Under the pieces are notes generated by a model. The model was not told the DNA's origin, made no database searches, and worked only from the letters and a program-made list of their open reading frames with translations. Below, in pieces: positions 1-12,085 of a stretch of DNA of 64,000 bases. The DNA comes from Adiantum capillus-veneris (Eukaryota > Streptophyta > Polypodiopsida > Polypodiales > Pteridaceae). The DNA lies in the NCBI GenBank assembly GCA_014529385.2, contig CM043953.1, forward strand, positions 113,463,549-113,527,548. The letters are read 5' to 3'. Position numbers and translations under genes: made by a program. The stretch's first letter is position 1, and each line of letters opens with the position of its first letter.

Positions 1-434
1 GGAAAAAGATATTCCATGTCCACGTAGATGCATCAACATTTGTTATAGGATGCATACTTGCACAACCTGGAGAAAACAAAATGGATTTTCCAATCAGTTA
101 CTCCAGTAGACAACTGAACAGCGCATAGAAGAATTACACAACAACTGAACGGGAGGTTTTGGGTATGATCTATGCTGTGAAAAAGTTTAGACATTACCTA
201 CTTTTTAACAAATTTGTATTATTCATTGATCACCAAGCACTGCTGTACTTGGTCAACAAACCTTGTAGTACAGGATGGATTGTACGATGGTTCATCATAC
301 TACTCGAGTTTGACTTCACGGTTGTAGCCAAAAAAGGAACTACACACCAAAGAACGGATCATTTATCTAGAATGGTGCATGGAGAAAACCCTGTAGGAGT
401 GGATGATGATTTTCCAGATGCATATCTCTTCAAC
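1..434 (+). pseudogene. RNase H domain of element 1 pol (partial, broken)
   Basis: The reading frame begins at the window edge and carries the RNase H catalytic signatures in order: VDAS near position 25, TEREVL near 150 and IDHQAL near 230. In Ty3/gypsy elements this domain removes the RNA strand during reverse transcription. A TAG near 127 interrupts the frame, and a Met at 159 then opens a continuous stretch to 725. The domain runs directly into the first zinc-binding module without the usual long linker. The preceding reverse transcriptase lies outside the window. The assignment is firm from the motifs, but the copy cannot be functional as it stands. Confidence 0.8.
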
Positions 435-775
435 ATAGAAATAATTCCAAGATGGAGCGAGGATGTAATTCCTTTGTTGACTATTGGGTCATTGAATTTG
501 ACAAGACAACCATCTACCATTGCAGCATCTAGATCATTGGTAATACTGGCTGGAAGGCTATACAAACAGGGATCGGATCAAATCCTTAGGCTTTGTGTTG
601 AATCAAGTGAACGGGACATGTATCTACACCAGTCTCATGTGAAAACCACAGGGATTCACAATGGGCATGCACAGACGTATCAAAGATTGATGAGAATGGG
701 TGTATATTGGCCGAAAATGCAATAAAGTGTTCATATGCATATCAAATCATGTGATAGATGCACTTTTCAAAAGCC
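435..775 (+). pseudogene. First HHCC (H2C2) integrase zinc-binding module of element 1
   Basis: This stretch begins with the word PRWS, continues with an LYKQGSD..LRLC segment, and ends with two histidines in LHQSHV..IHNGH, a YWPKM word and a CDRC pair. Together these form an integrase N-terminal HHCC finger, which helps multimerise integrase on LTR ends. A TAA at 723-725 lies between the YWPKM word and the CDRC pair. What is odd is that a second, differently worded copy of the same module follows in the same frame at 811-1142. The two share layout but not high identity, so any duplication is old or reflects recombination between two lineages. Confidence 0.7.
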
Positions 776-810
776 GATAGAACACGCGACTCTATTCAAA
801 TTATCTGTAG

Positions 811-1142
811 CGCCCCGATGGAGTAACTACATTGTTGAATACCTCACCACCGGGCTACTACCTGAAGGGATGAGTAGATCACGTATCAAAACGATCACGA
901 AAGAGGCAGAAAACTATGTATTGATTGAGGACAATCTTTATAAGAGGGGAAAAGACAATCAATTGAGAATGTGTGCGACGGAAGAGGAATACGTTCCTAT
1001 CTTAGAGCAAGCACATGGAGGACAAGCTGGAGGACATTTCTCAGTTGACAAAACGGCCAAAGCAATTCTTATTGCTGGCATATGGTGGCCCACACTATTC
1101 ATGGATGCCGAAGAGTTTGTGAAACGATGTGATGATTGCTAG
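811..1142 (+). pseudogene. Second HHCC integrase zinc-binding module of element 1
   Basis: The module repeats the layout of its neighbour: PRWS at the start, an LYKRGKD..LRMC segment, AHGGQAGGH with two histidines, GIWWPT, and a closing CDDC. This version is the one normally seen next to the integrase core in Tat-like elements, where the following word is a short Lys/Arg-rich linker. A TAG at 1140-1142 directly follows CDDC. It shares its frame with the first module. I read it as the original finger and the upstream one as the additional copy, but that order is an inference. Confidence 0.75.
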
Positions 1143-2137
1143 AGGACAAAGATTCCTAGAGCACGAGATGACATGCTCTTGAGGCCAATGATGGGGGCAA
1201 GAGTGTTTGCGAAATGGGGAATAGATTTTGTAGGACCAATTGCGCCTCTGGATATAAAACGCACGCTCAATACATTATCGTGGCAACTGATTATCTCACA
1301 AAATGGGTTAAAGCGAAAGCAACAACCAAAAATGATGCGAGAACGACGACACAGTTTTTGTATGAGAACATTTTCACCAAGTATGGCTTACCAATAGAGA
1401 CAGTGAGTGATAGAGGGACTCATTTCGTCAATGAAGTGATCGAATTCCTATTGGACGAATTCATGGTAACTCAAAGGAAGTCAGCTCCCTATCATCCACA
1501 AGCTAACAGCCAAGCAGAAAGTACGAACAAGATTTTGGTGAAAATTACGAAAATTGTTAGTGAATCGAGAGCCGACTGAGATCAGAAGCTGCATTCCGCT
1601 TTATGGGCATATAGAGTAGCGTACAAAACCTCAATCGGAACGACTCTGTTCAACACGGTTTATGGAATTCAAGCGATTTTGCCACTTGAATTTCTTATCT
1701 CCACACTTCGGGCAGCTAAATAATTAGAATGGACGGGTCATGAATTATCCGATCAAATAGAAAACCTGGAAAAACTGGATGAAACTAGATTGTAAGTTGT
1801 TGCATCAATCTACGCGCAAAAACGAAACATGAAATCATTCTTTGATCAACATGTTATCAGCAAGGAATTTGCTACGGGGGACTACATCTTAATGTATACC
1901 CTGAAACAACATTCCCGGAAACTCAAAAAGCGAGGCAATGGACCCTATGTGATTCATGACATATCATCTAGCGGTGCCATTAAGCTTGCGACATTAGAGG
2001 GAGAGGAGATGCCAAATTGGATTAGTGGCTGCAGATTAAAGAAGTATAACCTACCACTAACCTCAGAGATGCTTGCCAAAATCCACGCTGCGAAGGAGCG
2101 CAAGAACAAAGCAATTGAGACAAAAGCTCAAGGATAG
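1143..2137 (+). pseudogene. Integrase catalytic core and C-terminal domain of element 1
   Basis: The DDE catalytic residues are visible as GIDFVGP near 1220, VSDRGTHF near 1407 and QAESTN near 1512, so the active site is intact at residue level. A one-base frameshift lies near 1250, where the frame of the zinc fingers passes to the frame that carries the rest. Further stops occur at about 1577, 1721 and 1792. The region after the core (positions 1600-1790) has the Tat-type wording around VYGI..ILPLE. The C-terminal part at 1829-2134 is a basic DNA-binding type tail without a chromodomain. The frame ends at a TAG at 2135-2137, beyond which it stays open in the next feature. Confidence 0.8.
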
Positions 2138-2986
2138 GAGGAGGCCAGGGTCAGGATTTTAAAGCGGAAACAGAAATTGCAACACCAAGGACTTCCTCAA
2201 CCAGCAGATACGGCTCAAATTCTTCTTTCTATAATTCACACTGACGAGCGATGGGAAATAGGGATCGATGTTTGCATCAATGTCAGACTTCCGAATGGCA
2301 GATATCAACGAGCATTGATCGACACGGAAGCAAGAGTCATTGTGGTCAATTTCTCCACTTATAAGATGCTTACCGATGAACCCTTAGTGCAATCCACACG
2401 AGAGTTACAAGCCGCAAACGGAGCAATAATGCCAACATTGGGGATAGCAAACTTACCAATCAATATTGATGGAAATAGTTTCCCTCATCAATTTTTTGTA
2501 ATGAAAGACGGAGAAATCAGAGAATCAATATGTTTGGGAGTTCCATGGATGAGAACGTACAATGCAGTTATTGAATGGTCAGAACATGCACTGATGTACA
2601 CACACAACTCTAACACATACATGACTCCATTCGCCAAAACAAATCACTCGCGGCCATTTATCCCCGTCAACAAAAAGCAATCAGCTCATCAGCCAGAAAC
2701 ACCAAAAACGGCTGTTCGGAAAGTTCGGATAAAGAAAACCGTCATGCAGAACAAACAGAGACAGATATGGCTACCCAAGGCACAACTTCCGACGAAAGCA
2801 AAACAATATCAAAGGCCTTCAAGAGCTAATCCAGAGTGGATATGGCAACCAAAGCTGGAGACAACCAAAAATTCAAGGACAAAGATCGAATGGATCTCAG
2901 AGTCTCCTACAACAATGCAGATGACCATTTCAGTCTCGAGTGATCACATAAGGGAAAAATTTGGCCGAACTAATGTCAAAGACTAA
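2138..2986 (+). pseudogene. Retropepsin-like domain downstream of integrase, same frame
   Basis: This open stretch is in the same frame as the end of integrase and is separated from it only by the TAG at 2135-2137. Near 2320 it carries ALIDTEARVIVV, which fits the beta-strand and active site of an aspartic protease (LIDTGA..) with the Gly replaced by Glu. About 90 residues later, ICLGVPWM near 2540 fits the conserved ILG.PWL word of retropepsins. The remainder (2640-2986) is Lys/Gln/Thr-rich and unlike any family I recognise. In Ty3/gypsy elements protease normally lies between gag and reverse transcriptase, so this position after integrase is unusual. It could be a second protease-like copy or a structural relative used differently. 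Loss of the Gly makes activity doubtful. Confidence 0.6.
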
Positions 2987-3366
2987 AAGGCAACTTAGAG
3001 ATACCTGAATATCCCATTGGTATCCAAAGAATGCCTAAAAGAAAAAAGCACAAGTCTGGAAAATCTCCAAAGACGGGGTAAAAAGTGCCTGATCAAGTCA
3101 GAATCAGACAGCGGAGTAGGTTGATGATAACAACACATCATGGAAGCAGTGAAAGCTCAAATAATAACATCACCTAACTCCAGGATCCAACCAGAATTCA
3201 TCAGGAAAACCCAATATGGTCAGACTTAGTAAAATAAGGTCAAATAGTGAAAAATTGCTCTAATTTGTTCATTTTAAGTCCAAACTTGAAAATAAATCAT
3301 CAGTGGGCTAGGCAGGCATAGGGGACCAAGGCCATCCAATTTTCACCCAAAAAAGCCCAGGTACTA

Positions 3367-3378
3367 CGATCGCGATCG
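3367..3378. repeat. Palindrome CGATCGCGATCG, copy 1
   Basis: This is a perfect 12-bp palindrome preceded by GTACTA and followed by GTGTACCT. The same core and right flank recur at 3640 and 15985. Confidence 0.7.
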
Positions 3379-3639
3379 GTGTACCTTAGCATCAGAATTT
3401 GACCAAAACCTAATAGATCCCTTGTACACATGTTGTTCAAGTCACCCATCAAGTTTCAAACCAATTGGACATCAAAAACCCATGAAAAATCAAAGTCTAG
3501 TCCAAAACTCCCGTGTAACCCAAAATTGGGACTTACAAACTCAAAAGTGGTTCAAATAAAACACAGAGTGGATCAAAATGACCCTCTAGCTATCAGCAAA
3601 CCACTCATGTGATCAAATCTCATTTTGGCCTGTGTACTA

Positions 3640-3651
3640 CGATCGCGATCG
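3640..3651. repeat. Palindrome CGATCGCGATCG, copy 2
   Basis: The core and both flanks (GTACTA before, GTGTACCT after) are identical to copy 1, which lies 273 bp upstream. Confidence 0.7.
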
Positions 3652-3857
3652 GTGTACCTCAGGCCCAGATTTGGCTCGGACTTCAATCAGTCTTAGCTCT
3701 AGTCTCCCTAGTCCCACTGGTGAAATATGCACAAGAACGGATGAAATTTGTTCAAGTTATGATTAATTTTAACTTTTGAACTGCTTTTTACTAAAAGTCT
3801 AAATGCTACTGGTTGCGAAAGGAAAATCCTGACAGCTTGTGATTCTACTGACACAGA

Positions 3858-5207
3858 ATGCCTCGCCAAAAGAAAGAAAGGCAGTGGACAACTGCACCAT
3901 ATGAAGTGGATGAGCTTGCTACAAATGAAAAAGCTCACATCTCGGATGAAATACTAGCTCAGATCCCGGCTCACATTTTCACCGTGAAGTTTAGGGATGC
4001 TGATGGTGACATGGTAAAGACAACTATCATGCCACGGGAAATATGGAATCTCCACTGAAGGCCAGAGGTCACAGAAGCAGTGTGGGCTATACATTTGGAG
4101 CAGTTTTTCAGATTGCAGCCATGGGGAACAGACTTCATGATGGCCCACGAGCTCATGAGCTCGATATAATATGATGGGCAAGCAATGCTCACCGACAAGG
4201 ATGGTTCGAAGGTAAAGGTAAAGATCACAAAAGAAATCATCAACGAACTTTACATTTCCTTCCAGGGCAACACAACTTGCTGGCAAAGACAAAGTCACTG
4301 GATAACGAGAAGGCATTCATCAAAGCAAAAGGAAACAAGTACAAATACAGTGACATGATATACGGTGAGCTGGAATTACCGATGAGGTTGATCTCTCAGA
4401 ATTTTAGAGTACAAAAGCCTCCTCGCTACACCGAGCCAATCCTGCACATCGCCATGGTCATGGCTCTAGCAACAGCTGAAAACCGAACCATCCGCTGCCA
4501 TTATGGTTCTTACATCTTGGAGAACTTGATCGAAGAAAATTTGAAAAGATCGCCAAAGAACAAAAGCTACATGAGTGCAGGGCCAATGCTAACAAGAATA
4601 GCATACCAAGCTTTGGGAATGATTGAAGATCTACCGGCGGCCAGTTCTCAAACGGTCCTAATTTAGAAAGCAAAGCTAGTTGCTCATTCAGTTAGGACGA
4701 CCACTAGTGCAACATCATCGCGCTCGGCCAAGGCATCCAACAAGAGCTCAAGCGATGAAGAAAAGACGGAGACTGAAAATGAAGGAAACTCTCAAGGGTC
4801 TAAAGACAAAGGATCGTCGGAGTTTGAAGAAAGCGAGGAGGAAGACACCAGCACACCACTTGAGAAAAGAAAGAGGGAAAGAAGTACAGTGCCATAGTCT
4901 GACCTTCAAAAAGCATATGCAGAGGCCCAACAAAGAGTTGAGGAAAGAAGGACCAAGTTGCGGGCTGACAGACAGGCAAGGGCTGTCGCAACACAACAAA
5001 TAGAAAAACGAAGGTTCAAGAAGGAAAGACAAGAAAGGATAGAAAATGCAGCCGCACACGGGCTGAAAAGCAAAGGTTAGAAGTGGAACAAAAGGCTACA
5101 GAAGTAGACATTTCTTCGCTGTCCACTGAAGGAAGAAAGGAGAAAGATGCGGCTGATGATACAAACCAAGCAGCGCAATTAAAGATAACTCAAAGAGAGA
5201 GGAATGT
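3858..5207 (+). pseudogene. Third ORF of element 1, 5' portion (unknown function)
   Basis: An ATG at 3858 opens a coding region that can be followed to the insertion point of element 2 at 5207. It has stops at 4056, near 4168, at 4664 and near 4895, and frameshifts near 4270 and 5060. The first 270 codons look globular. They include a stretch near 4440-4650 that loosely resembles the putative gypsy-type plant transposon proteins found beside some Tat elements. From 4680 it becomes Ser/Glu-rich, then strongly charged with Glu/Gln/Arg/Lys heptads typical of coiled coil. Removing element 2 with one copy of its target duplication joins this frame to the one at 13318 without a shift. I do not recognise the protein. 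It sits where an envelope-like or accessory ORF would be, but no signal peptide or membrane segment is evident. Confidence 0.6.
5203..5207. repeat. Target site duplication of element 2, left copy (AATGT)
   Basis: AATGT directly precedes the TG start of the 5' LTR and is repeated at 13318-13322 directly after the CA end of the 3' LTR. Confidence 0.9.
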
Positions 5208-6508
<1,301 letters not shown>

Positions 6509-6509
6509 T

Positions 6510-6521
6510 TGGTATCAGAGC
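6510..6521 (+). promoter_or_regulatory. Primer binding site, initiator tRNA-Met type
   Basis: TGGTATCAGAGC follows the LTR end after a single spacer base and is the standard plant LTR-retrotransposon site complementary to the 3' end of initiator tRNA-Met. Confidence 0.9.
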
Positions 6522-6922
6522 ATTTGGTTTCTCTTTTCTTGCTTAAGAAGAGAGGTCCTTAAGTAGCCTATAAATGGTTGATGTTGTTAATTATAATAGA
6601 GTAAGTGGAATTGGGATCTAATATCGGTTTTGTTAAGCCCACTATGTGGGGGATGGTGCACACCTCGGGAGCTTTGGACTTAATAATGGAGTCATTCTAG
6701 ACTTGCCTACGGCTTTACCATTATTGAGCCATAAGAAGTCCGAAAGGAGCTAGCCCTTGGCAACTCTGCTATGTTAGACCTACTCCTCTACTCTCTATAA
6801 TTAACCACTTTGAGCCGTGGGTGTAGATACTTAAGAGCCGATTTTCAAAGGCTAAGAGGAGTGGCAACTAAGGTTTTGTATTGCCAAAGCATACACTAAG
6901 TATAAACATAAATTTTGTTAAC
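6522..6922 (+). other. Leader of element 2 between primer site and gag
   Basis: This is an untranslated leader of about 400 bp. No coding or repeat structure stands out. Confidence 0.6.
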
Positions 6923-8110
6923 ATGGCTGACAATAATCAAGAGAGTAGAATGAACATTGATAGCTTTGATTTTGCACATGAAGGTGCTAATGATGATGCT
7001 CCCATGTTTGTGAATTATCTCGTCACTAGGTTGCAACAAGCTATGGGCAACCCTGTTTTGCAAGCCGAAGTTACTCAACAACTTCGTGCTTATGGAATTT
7101 CCCTTCCTCTCCCAGAAGAACGAGAGCTTAAGAGGCCTCTTGAAGAGACCCCCAAAAGAAGACTCTCTCCCATTCGAGAGGAGGAATCCAAAGAGAAAGA
7201 AAGCAATGACAGTCTAAGTTCTTCTGAAGATGTGGCTCCACGAAGACGGCGGTCTAGACGATCGCCTACTCCTCCCAAGAGGAAAAGAGCAACCTATAGT
7301 CCTTCTCCTCATCACTCTGAAAGGCAAGAGAGGAAACAAAGGAAGAAAAGGGCTAGGAAGAGGTCACCCTCTTCTCCTTCTTCTTCACCTTCCTCCTCTT
7401 CCGATGAAAGTTATGGCTATTCTCCTAGAGAATACAAGAGGGGAGGACATCGCAAATCATTTCCTGCATGGCGAAGGTCACAAAAGCTAAAGAAGTTCAA
7501 GGAGGGAGGAAAGAGTATCTCTTTTCTCACCTACAATGGCACCTTTGGTTCTACCGACAAAGTGTTGGCCTTCATCCAACAATTTGATGCGGCCTTTGGG
7601 GACGAGGGCTTCACAGAGTCCTCCAAGCTACGCCATGTAGCTATGCACTTCCAAAAATCAGCTCGTCAATGGTGGGCTAGCCTTCGTGGCAATGGAGAAG
7701 CCCCAAAGACATGGAAAACTCTACGAGTTTCCATCATGAAGCAATTTCTTCCAAGTGATACTAAAGATAAAGTTCTTACCGAATGGCGCGGCTTGAAGCT
7801 TCTCTCTCATGAGTCTATCAACAAGTATGTAGACAAGTTTTGGGATTTACATCTCAAAGCTACTGTCTTTCAAAAGATAGACTTTGCCGAACAAAGACAG
7901 CAATTTTGTGCGGGATTACCTGAAGAGATGGCCGAATACATCAACTCTCAACGGCCCGGTACTATTACCGAAGTAATCCACCACACCATGGTTGCTTCAC
8001 GCATCAATTTCCATCAAGGGGCTAGATGTAATGTCAAGCCCATGGAAAACAAAGATAAAAATGATGCAAAGGGGAAATCCAATGCTCAAAATAATTCCCA
8101 AGGCACTTCC

Positions 8111-8143
<33 letters not shown>

Positions 8144-8944
8144 CGGTCCAAGGAGAAGGGAGTTTACAAAGGTAAAAACAAACTCTCTCCTGAAGAGCTT
8201 GAAGTTTTTCGCAAGGACCATAAGTGTTTCAAGTGTGGAGAGCAAGGACATGGCTATCGTTCTTGCCCCAAGAAGAATACTCGCAATGAGACTCCTAGGG
8301 CTTCCACCATCGAAGCTCCAAAAGAGGATGGTCATTGCAAAGGATCATCACTTTCCTATGCATGGGGAAAGGTAAGAGAGCATGATGCCTTCATCTTGTT
8401 TGACCCAGGCTCTAATCTCAACTTCATATCAATAGAGTTGGCCGCCAAGTTGGGAATTCAAGCTTTTGAGATGGGAGATATAGTAACAGCCGATGCAGCT
8501 TTCAAGGGACAACAAGCCTCTGTTACTCCCTTGATTGGGAAGTTGAGGCTTCATGTCCAAAGCTATGTCGACAAAGAAGACTTCTTCATCTCTCCTCTCC
8601 AACATCAGGATGTTATCCTAGGGGCACCATGGTTTGATCGCATGGCTGCCAACATGAAGTTCCCTGAAAGGAGAATTTACTTCACCTACAGGGGAAAGAA
8701 CATGTATATAGATGCTAGTGAGCGTGGTCGCACTATTCCACTTGTAAATCCTCTTTCTTTTGATAAATCAATGAAGAGCTCAGTTTCTGCGTACATGATT
8801 TATGTCAAAGATTCTCTAAAAGCTAATTATGTTTCATCAAATGAAAATGATAGGAATCAAGAAGAGTTAGACTTGTCTACTTTTCTAAAAGGATTCCAAG
8901 ATGTGTTCATTGATGATATCCCTATGGACCTACCTCCAAAATGA
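6881..8944 (+). CDS. gag-pol: Gag and protease polyprotein of element 2 (first open block)
   Basis: The product packages RNA (gag) and processes the polyprotein (protease). The frame is open from 6881, but the better start is the ATG at 6923 in an AACATGGCT context, residue 15 of the longer reading. In order it shows an Arg/Ser/Glu-rich region with RS and SP dipeptides at about residues 75-185, the retrotransposon gag core at about 205-385, a poly-Asn run encoded by AAC repeats at about 410-421, a CCHC knuckle CFKCGEQGHGYRSC at about 449-462, and a protease domain with FDPGSN near 507 and ILGAPW further on. The protease triad reads DPG instead of the common DSG/DTG. The block ends at TGA 8942-8944, where the family normally has Arg after LPPK, and the frame continues beyond it. 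Confidence 0.9.
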
Positions 8945-10108
8945 GGGGATGATGACCATTGTATTGAGCTCCTTCCAGGAAGCTCACCGCCTAACAAACC
9001 TCCTTATCGAGTCTCACAAGCTCAAGAAGAGGAGATTATGAGGCAAGTACAGGAATTGGTAGACAAAGGGATGGTGAGGCCTAGTTCCTCTCTCTTTTGT
9101 TCTCCAGTCCTTTTAGTGCAAAAGAAAGATGGTACATACCGTATGTGTGTGGACTATCGAGCACTAAACCATATCACTATCAAAAACAGATTTCCCGTGC
9201 CTCGAGTAGAATATCTGTTTGATAAGCTACAAGGCTCTACCTACTTCAGTAGGATTGACCTTAAGAGTGGCTATCATCAAATAAGGATAGTGGATGAAGA
9301 TATCCTAAAGACCGTGTTTCGCACAACATTTGGTCTTTATGAATATCTAGTCATGCCTTTTGGCTTGACTAATGCACCAGCTACTTTCAATTGTCTCATG
9401 GAGAAAATTTTTAGACCATATCGTAAATTCACTGGAGTGTTCTTTGATGATATCATCATCTACTCCAAGTCTTTGGAGGAACATAAGCAACATCTCCAAG
9501 TGATTTTTCAAGCCTTGAGGGAGAACAAACTTTTTCTCAACCAAAAGAAAAGTGAATTCTTCCTTCAAGAGATTCAATATCTAGGTCATATTATCTCTCA
9601 CGATGGTATTCGTATGGATCCATCAAAGTTAGAGGTAATAAAATCATGGCCTAAACCAAGGAATCTACATGAGCTAAGAAGCTTTATTGGTATGTGTGCA
9701 TACTATAGATGCTTCATAGCCAAATTCTCTCAAGTAGCAGGACCACTACACGACTTAACAAAGAAGAACGTTAAGTTTGTATGGACTGCTAAGGAGCAAA
9801 ATGCTTTTGAAAAACTCAAAGAGAAGCTTACTTCCCAACCAGTCCTCGTGCTTCCGGATCTCTCAAAGCCATTTGAGGTCCAATGTGATGCTTGTGGTGA
9901 TTGCCTTGGAGCGCTTTTGCTTCAAGAAGGGCATGCCATAGCATATGAGAGCCGAAGGCTCAATAGTGATGAACGAGTCTTGGGCATTTATGAGAAAGAG
10001 CTTTTAGCTGTTCTACATGCCCTAGACACATGGAAGCACTACCTATTGGGGACTCCATTTATCCTACGAACCGACCACCAAAGTCTCAAGTATTTCATGA
10101 CGCAAACC
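8945..10108 (+). pseudogene. Reverse transcriptase and RNase H of element 2
   Basis: This continues the gag frame after the TGA at 8942. Reverse transcriptase words include YRMCVDYRALN near 9140, [12 protein letters not shown] near 9248, LVMPFGLTNAPATF near 9350 and the catalytic FFDD near 9442. RNase H shows CDACGDCLGALL near 9885, YEKELLAV near 9990 and RTDHQSL near 10070, so its three catalytic acids are present. A one-base shift near 10108 (AACCAAGTTTCC) puts the rest of pol in another frame. The frame otherwise reads cleanly, so the lesion is recent or a sequencing error. Confidence 0.9.
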
Positions 10109-11726
10109 AAGTTTCCGACAAACAAATGAGGTGGGCAAATTTTCTTTCGCAATTTAATTTCCATATTGCTCACATAGCTGGTAAGCACAATCAAGTTGCC
10201 GATGCACTTTCACGAAGACCAAAAGTTAATGCGGTGTCTATAGCTACTCACAATGATCTATCCTCTATGATAGATGAGTATGCTACTGACCCTGACTATA
10301 GAGACATAATGTCAGCCCTTGCTTTGGGGAAGAAAGAGGAACCATTCACCTTGCAGGATGGTTATCTTCTCCACGGAAATAGGCTATGTGTTACCCATTC
10401 CCTTCGTGAGAAGGTTATGTATGAATCCCATGCTCCTCCATATGCCGGGCATAGAGGTATTCAACCTACTCTTCGAGGAGTAGAGACGTATTTCTATTGG
10501 CCTACCATGAAAGTGTACATACAAGAGTATGTTTCAAAATGTGTAGTATGCCAAAAGACCAAAAGACCAAGTATGATAGAGGGAAGCAACCTGGATTACT
10601 CCAGCCATTGCCTATTCCAAATTCACCATGGGAGAGTATATCCATGGATTTCATCTTTGGATTGCCCAAGTCTATCCATGGGAATACAGGAATATGGACA
10701 ATAGTTGACAGGTTTAGCAAGCAAGCACATTTTATTCCTGTCAAAAAGACTATTAAGGCACATCAAATGGCAACTCTCTTCATATCTCAGATTTTCAAGC
10801 ACCATGGATTACCCACATCCATCGTGTCAGATAGAGATCCTAGAATGACCAGTAATTTTTGGAAAGGTCTCTTTGAAAATCTAGGAACAAGATTGAATTT
10901 CTCTTCGGCCTATCACCCACAAACGGATGGCCAAAGTGAGATAGCCAATCTTACGATACTCGATCTACTCAAAACTTATGTTACCGAAGTAGATCAACGC
11001 TCACAATGGGAAAAGTATTTACCGCTAGTAGAGTATGCCTACAATAATAGTGTACATACTTCTACGGGGAAAGCACCTTTCGAGATCATAGAGGGAAGAC
11101 CTAAAAGTCCCTTGCTACTGAAAGTACATGGGAAGATCTTCGCCGCCGATGAGTATAGCCGTGACCTACAAGAATATTTTCAAAAGATTAGGGAGGCTAT
11201 AGCCATCTCTCAACAAAGGCAAAAAGCTGCTGCTGATAAGCACAGAAGAGCCTTAATGTTCAAAGAAAATGATTGGGTCTTAATCAAGTTTCCTAAGGCT
11301 CGATTAAGGCAAACGACGGGCAAAAATCCTACGGGCCATCAAAAGTATTATGCTAAACTAGCAAAAAGATACTATGGTCCTTTCCAAATCTTGAAGCCTA
11401 TCAATGAGACGGCTTATCAACTCAAGTTGCCCAACCATTGGCTTATACACAATGCCTTTCATGTAAGCCTACTTAAGCCCTACAAAGGAGAGCCACCAAT
11501 TGAACCAATTATTGAAGACCCTCCCGAAGTCGAAGACCAAGAAGAGGTGCTACAACCCAAAGCTGTCCTTCGGCATGACGACAAGGTACTACGACATGGT
11601 AAGATAATCCGAAGGTATCTTATTAAGTTCAAAAATTATCCTTTTGAAGATGCTAAATGGATGCAAGGAGTACAACTTAAGGATAGTATGAACCTTGTCA
11701 ATGCTTACAATGCTACATTAGAGTAA
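10109..11726 (+). pseudogene. Integrase with chromodomain-like C-terminus of element 2
   Basis: After the shift near 10108 the frame reads through the RNase H tail (ADALSRR) into the HHCC finger (HAPPYAGH .. CVVC at about 10430-10555). A second one-base shift near 10580 changes frame again. From there 10590-11726 is open and carries the DDE residues in SMDFIFG, VSDRDPR and GQSEIAN, then YYGPFQI, HNAFHVSLL and a C-terminal segment with YLIKFKNYP..DAKW typical of a chromodomain. In chromoviruses this domain steers insertion to particular chromatin. The stop TAA is at 11724-11726. Confidence 0.9.
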
Positions 11727-12085
11727 GCAAATGTACAAATTTCTTTTAAATGACTCATGTTTTTGTCTTATATGACTAGTCCTCTTTTTAATTGTGCACA
11801 AATTTAGCTAGTATGCATGCTTAGAATCATGTTTGTGATGACGACGTCTCTCAAACACCAAGTAGAATTTGTCACTCTACTTTGGGAGAATGAAATGGAC
11901 TAAAGAGCAGACATGCTTGCAGCAGCTATGTCTCCCAAGCACCAAATGGATTAGTCATCCATCTTGGAAAGATGTCGTGGGTAAAAAAGGGATCCTCTAC
12001 CCGCTAAGTACGATTGACTAATGACTAAGCCTTTATCTCTTCTACCTCATAGTCGAGGACGACTATGATTTCAAGAGAGAGGTAA
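11727..12085 (+). other. 3' untranslated internal region and polypurine tract of element 2
   Basis: This noncoding stretch ends with AAGAGAGAGG at about 12073-12082, the likely polypurine tract that primes plus-strand synthesis just before the 3' LTR. A similar purine run (GAGAGAGG) also lies just left of the 5' LTR in element 1, which looks like coincidence. Confidence 0.65.

Larger units (their letters stand above)
2987..3857 (+). other. Spacer of element 1 between the retropepsin-like domain and the third ORF
   Basis: I see no convincing coding sequence here. The stretch is AT-rich and holds two copies of the 12-bp palindrome CGATCGCGATCG, at 3367-3378 and 3640-3651, each followed by GTGTACCT. 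It may be an internal untranslated leader for the third ORF. Confidence 0.5.

Noticed and set aside
4748-5059. Minus-strand hydrophobic frame opposite the charged part of the third ORF
   Set aside because: It is the shadow of Glu/Lys-rich coding on the plus strand, which reads as Phe/Leu on the other strand.
5190-5207. Purine run left of the 5' LTR of element 2 resembling its own polypurine tract
   Set aside because: The AATGT duplication fixes the LTR border at 5208, and the run reads as Gln-Arg-Glu-Arg coding of element 1.
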